Positions 33,506 to 41,378 of a stretch of 64,000 bases of DNA are shown one piece after another. Origin of the DNA: Limisphaera sp026417315 (lineage in GTDB: Bacteria > Verrucomicrobiota > Verrucomicrobiia > Limisphaerales > Limisphaeraceae); the NCBI RefSeq assembly GCF_049537125.1, contig NZ_JBMVQY010000003.1:484991-548990 (forward strand), written 5' to 3'. A program made the position numbers and the translations under genes. A model generated the notes under the pieces. The model did no database searches. It was given only the letters and a program-made list of their open reading frames with translations, and was not told where the DNA came from. The first letter of the stretch is position 1. The number at the start of each line of letters is the position of its first letter.

Positions 33506-34297
33506 GTGAGCCAAACGCAGAGCCTGCCCCAATTGCAGAAGGCGGAGTCCACCCCCGCGGCGCTGGGAAGCGCACCGGAGCTGTTGGCGACCGATCGATT
33601 GGTGAAGGTGTATCGTCGGCGTCAGGTGGTGGCCGGCGTGTCCCTCCGGGTGGCCGCCGGCGAAATCGTCGGCCTGCTCGGCCCCAACGGGGCGGGCAAA
33701 ACCACCACCTTCAACATGGTGGTGGGGTTGATACGACCCGACCGCGGTCGGGTGTTTTTTTGCGGACGGGACATTACGCGGCTGCCGATGCATCGGCGGG
33801 CGCGGGCGGGCATCGGTTATCTGACCCAGGAGCCGTCCGTGTTCCGCAAGCTGACGGTGGAACAGAACATTCTGGCGATCTTGGAAATCTGCGGTCTGAG
33901 TCGGGCCGAACGCCGGCTGCGCCTTCAATATTTGTTGGAGGAGCTGGATCTGACGCGCCTGGCGAAACAGCGGGCCTACCAGCTCAGCGGCGGCGAGAAA
34001 CGGCGCCTCGAAATCACCCGCGCGCTGGTGACCAGTCCCAGGTTGTTGTTGTTGGACGAGCCCTTCAGCGGCATCGATCCCATTGCCGTCTATGAGGTCC
34101 AAAAAATCCTGCGTCGCCTCCGGGAGCAGGGTTTGGGGATTCTGATCACCGACCACAACGTGCGGGAGACCTTGAAGCTGGTGGATCGGGCCTATCTGAT
34201 CCACCGTGGAGAGGTGGTTTACGAGGGCGTGGGGGTCCAGATGCTGGAGGATCCGCGGGCTCGTGAGATTTACCTCGGCCCGGAGTTTAACCTGTGA
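33506..34297 (+). CDS. lptB: LPS export ABC transporter ATP-binding protein
   Basis: The ATPase of the LptBFGC complex that extracts LPS from the inner membrane. The 263 residues show Walker A GLLGPNGAGKTTTFNM, the Q-loop YLTQEPSVFRKLT characteristic of LptB, the signature LSGGEKRRLEITRAL, Walker B LLLLDEPFSGIDP and the switch histidine in LITDHNVRETL. The GTG at 33506 is the likely start; the first ~30 residues are a non-conserved extension. lptF and lptG are not in the window. hprK follows after a 63-base gap. Confidence 0.95.
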   Translation: MSQTQSLPQLQKAESTPAALGSAPELLATDRLVKVYRRRQVVAGVSLRVAAGEIVGLLGPNGAGKTTTFNMVVGLIRPDRGRVFFCGRDITRLPMHRRARAGIGYLTQEPSVFRKLTVEQNILAILEICGLSRAERRLRLQYLLEELDLTRLAKQRAYQLSGGEKRRLEITRALVTSPRLLLLDEPFSGIDPIAVYEVQKILRRLREQGLGILITDHNVRETLKLVDRAYLIHRGEVVYEGVGVQMLEDPRAREIYLGPEFNL

Positions 34298-34360
34298 GAC
34301 AAGGCGGGGCTTGACCCGGTGGAGGGTCGGGCCGCCTCTGGTCATCCAGGGTGCCGCTGT

Positions 34361-35317
34361 ATGGCTGCTGCAAAAACCGAACCTGTCACGGTGGAACGGT
34401 TTTACACCGAGTTTTCCGGGGAGCTGGGGCTGCGCCTGGTGGCCGGCGCGGCCGGACTGAAACGAGCCATCCTGGAGCCCACCATCAACCGACCCGGGCT
34501 GGTCCTGACCGGGTTCACGCGGTACTTCGCGTGGAAACGGGTGCAGGTCATCGGGAATGCCGAATCGTTTTATTTGCGGTCGTTGGACCCGGCCGAACGG
34601 GCGCGGCGATACGAGCTGCTGTTGAGCAAGCCCATTCCGTGCGTGGTCTACAGTCGCAATTTGCGGCCGGATGCACGGTTCCTGGCGATGGCGGAGGAGC
34701 GGGACGTGCCGGTGTTCCAGTGTCCGTTGATCACCATGCAGTTCATCAACCGCGCCACGCTGGCGCTGGAGGGTCTGTTTGCGCCCCGCTGCACGGAAAT
34801 GGGCAGCATGGTGGACATTCTGGGGGTCGGGGTGCTCATTCGCGGCGAAAGCGGCATCGGCAAGAGCGAAAGCGTGCTGGCCCTGATCGAGCGCGGTTAC
34901 AGTTTGGTCTCCGATGACGCCACCCGCTTTACGCTGGTGGACGGACATCACGTCGTTGGGACCAGTCCGGAGCTCACGCGCGGGTACATGGAGGTGCGCG
35001 GGATCGGGATCATCGATGTGGCGGCCATGTTCGGCGTGCGCAGTGTCCGGCACAGCAAGGAGCTCGACCTGGTGGTGACTCTCAAGCCGTGGGAGGAGGT
35101 TTCGAACGTGGATCGACTGGGGATGGAACAGGAGTTTGTGGAGATACTGGGGCAGCGGATTCCCCACATCACCTTGCCGGTGCGGCCCGGGCGTGATTTG
35201 GCGCGGCTTATCGAGGTGGCCGCGTTCCATATCAAGTTGATTCAGGCGGGGCACAACCCGGCCAAGGAAATGAACGATCGTTTGCTGCGCCAGATGGCGC
35301 CCAAACAGCGGTTGTAG
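34361..35317 (+). CDS. hprK: HPr kinase/phosphorylase
   Basis: Phosphorylates HPr (or an HPr-like protein) on a serine, linking carbon or nitrogen status to regulation. The 318 residues have the Walker A P-loop GESGIGKSE from about residue 162, the K3 signature MEVRGIGIIDVAAMFG, and the C-terminal helix with AAFHIKLIQAGHNPAKE. The N-terminal MurF-like domain (residues 5-130) includes GLKRAI and NRPGLVLTGF. The frame is open to 34319, but the ATG at 34361 fits the family. No ptsH is adjacent. Many Gram-negative genomes place hprK near lptB and rpoN, as here. Confidence 0.93.
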   Translation: MAAAKTEPVTVERFYTEFSGELGLRLVAGAAGLKRAILEPTINRPGLVLTGFTRYFAWKRVQVIGNAESFYLRSLDPAERARRYELLLSKPIPCVVYSRNLRPDARFLAMAEERDVPVFQCPLITMQFINRATLALEGLFAPRCTEMGSMVDILGVGVLIRGESGIGKSESVLALIERGYSLVSDDATRFTLVDGHHVVGTSPELTRGYMEVRGIGIIDVAAMFGVRSVRHSKELDLVVTLKPWEEVSNVDRLGMEQEFVEILGQRIPHITLPVRPGRDLARLIEVAAFHIKLIQAGHNPAKEMNDRLLRQMAPKQRL

Positions 35318-35453
35318 GGTCATGCGCTCCGGACCGCATGAAGTTCTCCTGCTGTGAGGGAAGGGGAGCGCGGTTGCCCGGACTCGACGCGGCCGTTGTG
35401 CGACCGAGTTTGTTGACAAACGGGACGGTTCGGGGATTGCAAATGGGGTAACG

Positions 35454-36662
35454 ATGAACGGGGAGCCGTGGTTCCAGTTGCGGAGCGAACCGGTCGAAGG
35501 CGGGATGCGGTTCATTCTGCCGCCGCGGCCGGGTGGACCTTACCGCACGGCGGGAGCCGTCTTCATCCTTGCGGGTGTCGCCTTTGCCTTCGTGACGTTG
35601 GCGGTTTTGGGCGGCCTGCTGGCTCCGTCGGGCTCGCGGGCGTTCTCGCCGGCGGCGAAACTCGGGTTGTTGGTCAGCTTGCTGCCGGAATGTGCCCTCG
35701 TGGTCCTGGGCGGGGTATGGCGGTGGGGGCATGTGGAGGTGGAATGTCGGGAGGGCCGACTTCGTGCGTGGGACGTTTGGGGTGGTTTCCGGTGGTCCCG
35801 GGGTCTGCCGTCTTCTTCGGTCATGGGTTTGGAGGTGCGCGCCCTGCCTTCGGGGTGGACTCGCGGAGGGGCCGATCCGGCGAGGACGGTGTTCTCTCTG
35901 CATGCGCTGTACGCCCGGGGGCCGGCCAGGGCCGTCGCGGCGGGCTATCCGAAAGAGTGGATGGCAACCCTGGCGCGGGAGCTGGGCCCGTGGCTGGGCC
36001 TGCCCGCGGGTCCGGCGCCCATTTGGATCGAGGGGGACGTGTCGGCAACCGAGACCGCAGATGCCCTGCTTCTGGCTGGAGGCCCGCCTTCTCAATGGGT
36101 GCACGTGCAGGAGGAAGGCGGGTTATTGCGTCTGAGGGCGGGGCCCCTGGGCTTGCGTGGAGGTCCGGCGGTGTTTTTGGCCTTCGGCCTCATCTGGCTC
36201 CTCTTCGTCGCCTTTATCGCCACCATGTTTCTGTTGGATCGCGGGCGCAAAGGCTGGAATCGGTCGGATTACGGAGCGGTGGCGGTATTGCTCGGTTTTG
36301 CGGGTGTCGGCGCCGGGTTCATTGTGGCCAGTATCCACATGGCCCTTCGTCAGGTGATCTTCGAAGTGGACAACCTCGGCTTGCGTATAGAGAGCACCGG
36401 CCTGTGGCGGGCGCGACCCCGGCAGTGGCGTCGGGACGAACTGCTGGCGGTGGGGGTGGGCGACAGTCAGGTTGAGGTCAACAACCGCAAGCTGCCGGAG
36501 CTGCAGTTCCACTTGCGCACCGGCACCCGGCGGGGCGTCTTGGTCGGGTTCAATGAAGCGGACTTGCGCTGGATCGCGGCGCGGCTGCGGCAGAAGCTGC
36601 AGTTGCCCGCGCGGCCGGTGGAGCCCGGTGCAGCGGCCGAAGGCCCCACCACGAGCACATGA
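35454..36662 (+). CDS. Integral membrane protein of unknown function
   Basis: A protein of 402 residues with four predicted membrane helices arranged as two pairs: about residues 31-55 (AGAVFILAGVAFAFVTLAVLGG), 68-85, 236-258 (FLAFGLIWLLFVAFIATMFLL) and 270-292 (AVAVLLGFAGVGAGFIVASI). Each pair is followed by a beta-rich cytosolic domain resembling PH-like or DUF3592-type modules (LGLRIESTGLWRARPRQWRRDEL). I do not recognise a specific family. The stop overlaps the next start by ATGA, so the DUF72 gene is translationally coupled. The ATG at 35454 has a weak upstream GGGG. Confidence 0.65.
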   Translation: MNGEPWFQLRSEPVEGGMRFILPPRPGGPYRTAGAVFILAGVAFAFVTLAVLGGLLAPSGSRAFSPAAKLGLLVSLLPECALVVLGGVWRWGHVEVECREGRLRAWDVWGGFRWSRGLPSSSVMGLEVRALPSGWTRGGADPARTVFSLHALYARGPARAVAAGYPKEWMATLARELGPWLGLPAGPAPIWIEGDVSATETADALLLAGGPPSQWVHVQEEGGLLRLRAGPLGLRGGPAVFLAFGLIWLLFVAFIATMFLLDRGRKGWNRSDYGAVAVLLGFAGVGAGFIVASIHMALRQVIFEVDNLGLRIESTGLWRARPRQWRRDELLAVGVGDSQVEVNNRKLPELQFHLRTGTRRGVLVGFNEADLRWIAARLRQKLQLPARPVEPGAAAEGPTTST

Positions 36663-37612
36663 CCTTTGACCGGGATCGCGTGCGTGAGCAGCTGGGGTCT
36701 CTGGCCGGCGCGGGGATCTACATCGGCACTTCCTCCTGGAAATATCCCGGGTGGCTGGACCAGGTCTATTGCCGGGACCGCTACATCTGGCGGGGGCGGT
36801 TTGCCGAGAGCCGGTTTCAGCGCTACTGCCTGGCGGAATATGCCGAGGTGTTTCCGACGGTGTGCGTGGACGCGGCCTATTACACCTTTCCCAGCGCAGC
36901 GTCGCTCCGGGCCATGGCCGCGCAGGTGCCACCACGATTCCGGTTCGCCTTCAAGGTGACCGACACCATCACGGTCAAACGTTTTCCCAACCTGGACCGG
37001 TTTGGTATGCGGGCCGGGCAGTCGAACCCGGACTTTCTGAATGCGACGCTGTTTCAGGAGGCGTTTCTGGGGCCGTTGGCGGCGATTCGTGACCAGGTGG
37101 GTCTGGTGATTTTCGAGTTCTCCCGGTTCTCGTCGGCCGATTTTGCGCGGGGGCGCGATTTTGTGGAGGCGTTGGACCGGTTTTTCTCCGCGCTGCCGCG
37201 GGACTGGCCGTTCGGTGTGGAGATCCGCAATCGCAGTTTCCTGGAGCCGGAGTATTTCGAGGTTCTCACCCGTCACGGCGTCGCGCCCGTGTTCAACAGT
37301 TGGGAAGCGATGCCTCCGGTGAGCGAGCAAATCGCCCGGGCCGGACCGGCCGCGCTTGCCGGTGCGGTGGGCGTGCGATTGTTGTTGCGGCCGGGCCGGC
37401 GGTACGAAGACGCGGTGAAACGTTTTGCTCCCTATGACCGTTTACAGGATCCGCAACCGGAGACCCGCACGGCCGTGGTGCGGTTGATTCAACAGGCGCG
37501 GCAGACCGGGCGTCCGCGGCCGTTGTGGCTTTACGTGAACAACCGATTCGAGGGCAATGCCCCCGGCACCATCGCGGCCATTTTGGAACAACTGGGGCGC
37601 GATCCTGCCTGA
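36659..37612 (+). CDS. DUF72 (YecE-type) protein
   Basis: A TIM-barrel protein of 317 residues from the YecE/DUF72 family, whose biochemical activity is not established. Family signatures are IYIGTSSWKYPGW, FPTVCVDAAYYTFPSAASL, FRFAFKVTDTIT, FGVEIRNRSFL and LWLYVNNRFEGNAPGTI. It starts inside the stop of the preceding membrane-protein gene (ATGA) and is therefore expected to be co-expressed with it. The dispersed repeat follows about 40 bases after the stop. Confidence 0.9.
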   Translation: MTFDRDRVREQLGSLAGAGIYIGTSSWKYPGWLDQVYCRDRYIWRGRFAESRFQRYCLAEYAEVFPTVCVDAAYYTFPSAASLRAMAAQVPPRFRFAFKVTDTITVKRFPNLDRFGMRAGQSNPDFLNATLFQEAFLGPLAAIRDQVGLVIFEFSRFSSADFARGRDFVEALDRFFSALPRDWPFGVEIRNRSFLEPEYFEVLTRHGVAPVFNSWEAMPPVSEQIARAGPAALAGAVGVRLLLRPGRRYEDAVKRFAPYDRLQDPQPETRTAVVRLIQQARQTGRPRPLWLYVNNRFEGNAPGTIAAILEQLGRDPA

Positions 37613-37648
37613 GGGGGATTTTAAGCTCGGCACCGCCGCGAAACCCGC

Positions 37649-37775
37649 CCACGGACGCGGCAAGGAGCGCATTTCCGTATTGGAGCCCGGACTGCAAGGG
37701 GCCTGAGAAACGCGGTTTTCTTTCGGCTTTCCCCGGCCGAGGAGGCCTGAAACTCCCCCGGGCGTCCCGGGAGAG
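37649..37775 (+). repeat. Dispersed ~120-base repeat, copy 3
   Basis: Begins GCGCATTTCCGTATTGGAGC then CCGGACTGCAAGGGG, and continues with CTGAGAAACGCGGTTTTCTTTC. This matches the reverse complement of 30241-30369 over its full length with small gaps. It lies in the intergenic space between the DUF72 and DUF4912 genes. Confidence 0.55.
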
Positions 37776-37824
37776 GCCAAAACCCAGAAAAGCACCGCGC
37801 GGCCATGTCGCTCCGGGAATGCCG

Positions 37825-37854
37825 TTGCGGAGAGCCTCTTTTCTGGCTTAGAGT
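37825..37854 (+). promoter_or_regulatory. Promoter of the DUF4912 gene
   Basis: TTGCGG (37825-37830) and TAGAGT (37849-37854) are 18 bases apart, giving a leader of about 38 bases with a purine-rich GAAGACGGGG before the ATG. This is a conventional leadered geometry. Confidence 0.45.
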
Positions 37855-37899
37855 CGCATCGACAGCACCGGAGGCGGATCCGCGCGTTGAAGACGGGGC

Positions 37900-39297
37900 A
37901 TGAAACCGAAAAAGAAAGCAACCAAACGGGTGGCCGGGAAAGCGTCGGCTTCTGCGGCCGAGCGGAAGCAGGAAGCCGTTCCCGCCAAGAAGGCGAAAGC
38001 GTCTCGTGGAGTTGCTTCTGCGGAGGCGACTCCCCCGGAGGCCACGGCCAAACCGAAGCGGGTACGAGCGGCGGTGAAAGCGGCGCGCAAGCGGGTTGCC
38101 CGAAAGGCCGCCGGATTGGAACAGGCTCCGCCGTCCGAGGCGACGGCTGCGACCGGGGCGCCGGTCATTCCGCCGATCCTGCTGGAGGGCGATCGTCCTT
38201 CGGTTCCCGTGCCCAGCGGGCCGGGTCAGCGCTACGCGCTGGGGCCGCAACCACCGGCCGAAGCCGCGGGCCCGGAGGAGGCCGAGCTGCCGGAGGCGTA
38301 TGGCACCAAGCAGATCTTCCTGACCGCTTGTGACCCGCACTGGCTGTACGTGTACTGGGACTTCACGCGGGCCCAGTTGCGCTACTACAACCAACGGGCC
38401 CGGGAGGGCCATTTGACCTTGCGGATTCATCTCGGAACCATGGGAACCGCGCCGCACATCGAAATCCCCGTCCACCCGGAATCTCGGCATTGGTTTGCCC
38501 GCGTGGAGCGGGGCGGCGCGCGGTACATTGCCGAACTGGGCTACTACCGCAAACAGGATCGCGCGTGGATGACCCTGGGATGCAGCCAGCCCACGTTGAC
38601 GCCTCCGGAGGTCTTCGAGGCGACCGGGCCCGTACAGTTCATGAGCGTTCCGCCGGAGGTGCCGTTGTCGCAGTTGCAGCGCGTGGTGGAGACGTTGGCG
38701 GCCCGGGAGCCGGCGGTGGCTGCCGCGCTGGCGGAGGCCCGGCGGGAAGGCCAACCCGAATTGCCGGTTGCTCTGGGTGCGCCGGCCCCGGCCTGGTCGG
38801 CGCAGCAGGAGGAGGCCATTCGTCCGTGGGTGCGGCTGGATGCCTTGCGCCGCGTTTGGGTGGGGTCCCTGGAGGTGACAGAGCTGGTTCGACGGGCCCT
38901 GGAAAGCTGGCCCACCTCGCCCGGGCCGGGCGCCTTCGGCCCGGAACAGCAACCACGAGCCGTGTCCAGTCCGTTGGGCGGGCCGGGGGGTGCGGTCGCG
39001 CCGCGGGGCTTTTGGTTCAACATCCATGCCGAGCTGATCATCTATGGGGCCACGGAACCGGACGCCAAAGTGACCTTGCACGGCCAGCCGGTGACTTTGC
39101 GGCCGGACGGCTCGTTTAGTTGTCGGTTTGTGTTGCCGGACGGGCACTTCGAATTGGAGGCCGTCGCTGTGAATGCGGAGGGGTCCGAGTCGCGCCGGGC
39201 GGTCCTGCGATTTCACCGGCACACGACTTATCAAGGGAGCGTCACCCAGGCCCCGGCGGATCCGAACCTCACCCCCCCGCCGCGGGCCGGCTCGTGA
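37900..39297 (+). CDS. DUF4912 domain protein with basic Lys/Ala-rich N-terminus
   Basis: A protein of 465 residues. Residues 1-75 are Lys/Ala/Arg-rich, like histone H1 tails. The DUF4912 core follows at about 125-235: LPEAYGTKQIFLTACDPHW, LYVYWDFT, LRIHLGTMG, WFARVERGGARYIAELGYY. The C-terminal ~110 residues form a beta-sandwich (FNIHAELIIYGATEPDAKVT, FVLPDGHFELEAVAVNAEG), as in adhesive or Ig-like modules. The function of DUF4912 is unknown; in many genomes it is encoded beside GH57/DUF1957 alpha-glucan enzymes, and the same is true here two genes on. No signal peptide. Confidence 0.85.
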   Translation: MKPKKKATKRVAGKASASAAERKQEAVPAKKAKASRGVASAEATPPEATAKPKRVRAAVKAARKRVARKAAGLEQAPPSEATAATGAPVIPPILLEGDRPSVPVPSGPGQRYALGPQPPAEAAGPEEAELPEAYGTKQIFLTACDPHWLYVYWDFTRAQLRYYNQRAREGHLTLRIHLGTMGTAPHIEIPVHPESRHWFARVERGGARYIAELGYYRKQDRAWMTLGCSQPTLTPPEVFEATGPVQFMSVPPEVPLSQLQRVVETLAAREPAVAAALAEARREGQPELPVALGAPAPAWSAQQEEAIRPWVRLDALRRVWVGSLEVTELVRRALESWPTSPGPGAFGPEQQPRAVSSPLGGPGGAVAPRGFWFNIHAELIIYGATEPDAKVTLHGQPVTLRPDGSFSCRFVLPDGHFELEAVAVNAEGSESRRAVLRFHRHTTYQGSVTQAPADPNLTPPPRAGS

Positions 39298-39336
39298 TCG
39301 GGCCGTGTCCGCGGGCCTTGCGCCTTCTTGCGGTCC

Positions 39337-39567
39337 GTGAATCCGTACGCACGAGCCCTGGCCCTGGTGTTGCGTCTTGTGGCGCTCGGAATCATCGCGC
39401 TGGCCGGGCTGCGACTTTTGTTGGAATATGCCCGCCAACGAATGGGCCACGGGGAGGGAGGTTTCAAGGGCTGGCTGCTGGCCGCAGGGGGAATCCTGCT
39501 CGGGCTCGTCCTGCTGTTTGGCAGCGGCCGCTGGGCCCGTCGTTGGACCCGACACTGGGATGAGTAA
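39337..39567 (+). CDS. Small two-helix membrane protein
   Basis: About 76 residues from the GTG at 39337 (a TTG at 39328 is also in frame). Two helices are evident: ALALVLRLVALGIIALAGLRLLL and GWLLAAGGILLGLVLLFG, each followed by basic residues. No family is recognised. It lies 39 bases after the DUF4912 stop and 82 before the GH57 gene and is probably part of the same transcript. Confidence 0.55.
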   Translation: MNPYARALALVLRLVALGIIALAGLRLLLEYARQRMGHGEGGFKGWLLAAGGILLGLVLLFGSGRWARRWTRHWDE

Positions 39568-39611
39568 GCAACATCTGCAGCGCGCGGCGCCCCGGGGCGT
39601 CGCGGAAGGAA

Positions 39612-39628
39612 ACCGGTCCGGGACCGGT
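39612..39628. promoter_or_regulatory. 17-base palindrome before the GH57 gene
   Basis: ACCGGTCC-G-GGACCGGT is a perfect palindrome 21 bases upstream of the GH57 ATG, with TTTTT nine bases after it. It could be an operator of LacI/MalR type, or a small terminator hairpin for the preceding transcript. Confidence 0.4.
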
Positions 39629-39649
39629 GCACGCCCTTTTTGAGGTTCC

Positions 39650-41218
39650 ATGCAAGGGTATCTGGCCATCGTACTGCACGCACACCTGCCGTTTGTGCGG
39701 CACCCGGAACACGAAAAGTTCCTGGAGGAGACCTGGCTGTTCGAAGCCACCACGGAATGCTACCTGCCGCTGTTGCAGCTGCTCGAGAATTGGCGTCAGG
39801 AGAACCTGCCGGTCCGGCTGACCCTTTCCCTGTCGCCCACCCTGGTGAGCATGTGGCAGGATTCCCTGTTGCAGACGCGTTACAGCCGGCATCTGGAGGG
39901 GTTGATCGAACTGGCGGAAAAGGAACTTCAGCGGACGTGGTGGGACCGCGAGCTGCATGAACTGGCGCGCTTTTATCACCAGCGCTTCCTGGGGCTGCGG
40001 GAGCTCTACCAGGGGGTCCAACGGGATCTGGTGCGGGCTTTCGCCCAGTACCAGGAGACCGGCCAGCTGGAAATCATCACCTGCGCGGCCACGCACGCGG
40101 TATTGCCGTTGCTCCAGCACCCGCCGTCCGTTCGGGCGCAGGTGCTGATCGCCCGCGACCATCACCAGCGCGTCTTCGGGCGCAGTGCCCGGGGGTTTTG
40201 GCTGCCGGAGTGCGCTTACGGCGAGGGCGTGGACGCCGCCCTGTTGGAGGGTGACTTCCGGTGGTTCATCGTGGACACGCACGGGCTGCTGGGGGCCCAG
40301 CCTGCCCCGCGATACGGGGTGTTCGCCCCGATCTACACACCGGACGGCATTGCCGTGTTCGGCCGCGATCCCGACGCGTCCCGACAGGTCTGGAGCAAGG
40401 AGGAGGGCTATCCCGGAGATCCGGTGTACCGGGACTTCTATCGCGACATCGGGTTCGATCTGGACCTGGACTACGTCCGACCCTACCTGCCATCGCCCGA
40501 TCAGCGCGGCTTTACCGGCATCAAGTATTACAGCATCACCGGGGCCGGCTCGGACAAACGCCGGTACGACCGCGCCCTGGCCGTGCGTCGGGCCGGCGAG
40601 CATGCCGCTCATTTCCTGCAGGCCCGCCTCGAACAGGTGCGCCGCCTCGAAGGCCTGACTCAGCACCCGCCCGTTCTGGTGGCCCCGTACGATGCGGAGC
40701 TCTTCGGACACTGGTGGTACGAGGGACCGGAATTCCTCGATGCGCTGGTGCGACAGCTGGCACAGCAACGCACGCTGAGCATGATCACGCCCTGGGATTA
40801 CCTCAGCCGGTACACCACCCACCAGGTGGCCACCCCCATGCCTTCGAGTTGGGGCGAAGCCGGGTACTGGCAGGTCTGGGTGAACGAGACCAATGCATGG
40901 ATTCTACCGCACCTGCGCGTGGCCCAGGAACGAATGTCCCAACTGGTGCGTCGGCACGGCCGGAGCCGCGGCCTGACCCGCCGCGCTCTCCAGCAGGCCG
41001 CGCGCGAACTGTTACTGGCGCAGGCCAGCGACTGGCCGTTCATCCTGCGCACCGGGACCAGCCCCGGCTACGCGCGCCAGCGCATCAGGGATCATCTCCT
41101 GCGGTTTCACGCCCTGTACGACCAGCTCACGCACGCGCGCGTGGACGAGTTGTGGCTGACCCAACTGGAACAGCGCGACAACCTGTTCCCGCATGTGGAT
41201 CCCGGTTACTGGGCCTGA
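39650..41218 (+). CDS. GH57 glycoside hydrolase, 1,4-alpha-glucan branching enzyme type
   Basis: A protein of 522 residues with the GH57 (beta/alpha)7 barrel. Conserved regions are HAHLPFVRHPEHE near the N-terminus, the nucleophile Glu187 in GFWLPECAYGEG, the acid/base Asp348 in APYDAELFGHWWYEGPEFL, and the C-terminal helical DUF1957 domain (NETNAWILPHL, LLAQASDWPFILRTGTS). This combination is that of GH57 branching enzymes (the Thermus/Thermotoga type), which introduce alpha-1,6 branches into glycogen. DUF4912 and a small membrane protein precede it. GAGG before the ATG is the ribosome site. Confidence 0.88.
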   Translation: MQGYLAIVLHAHLPFVRHPEHEKFLEETWLFEATTECYLPLLQLLENWRQENLPVRLTLSLSPTLVSMWQDSLLQTRYSRHLEGLIELAEKELQRTWWDRELHELARFYHQRFLGLRELYQGVQRDLVRAFAQYQETGQLEIITCAATHAVLPLLQHPPSVRAQVLIARDHHQRVFGRSARGFWLPECAYGEGVDAALLEGDFRWFIVDTHGLLGAQPAPRYGVFAPIYTPDGIAVFGRDPDASRQVWSKEEGYPGDPVYRDFYRDIGFDLDLDYVRPYLPSPDQRGFTGIKYYSITGAGSDKRRYDRALAVRRAGEHAAHFLQARLEQVRRLEGLTQHPPVLVAPYDAELFGHWWYEGPEFLDALVRQLAQQRTLSMITPWDYLSRYTTHQVATPMPSSWGEAGYWQVWVNETNAWILPHLRVAQERMSQLVRRHGRSRGLTRRALQQAARELLLAQASDWPFILRTGTSPGYARQRIRDHLLRFHALYDQLTHARVDELWLTQLEQRDNLFPHVDPGYWA

Positions 41219-41378
41219 GAATTCGCAGCCGGCGATGTGAGGCACGTTGCCTCACTTGCCACGGGCCATGCTCGGGTGCGCGGTTTTCAAACCCGCCGCT
41301 GCGCAGGGGCCCTGTGGCCAAAGTGCTCGCCCCGGCCGGTCGGTTCCAAGAGGTCCCCGCCTTCTGCTGCGAGCCGGA

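Noticed and set aside
34310..34360. A TTGACC before hprK as a promoter
   Set aside because: It lies 44 bases from the ATG, and I found no acceptable -10 at 16-18 bases.
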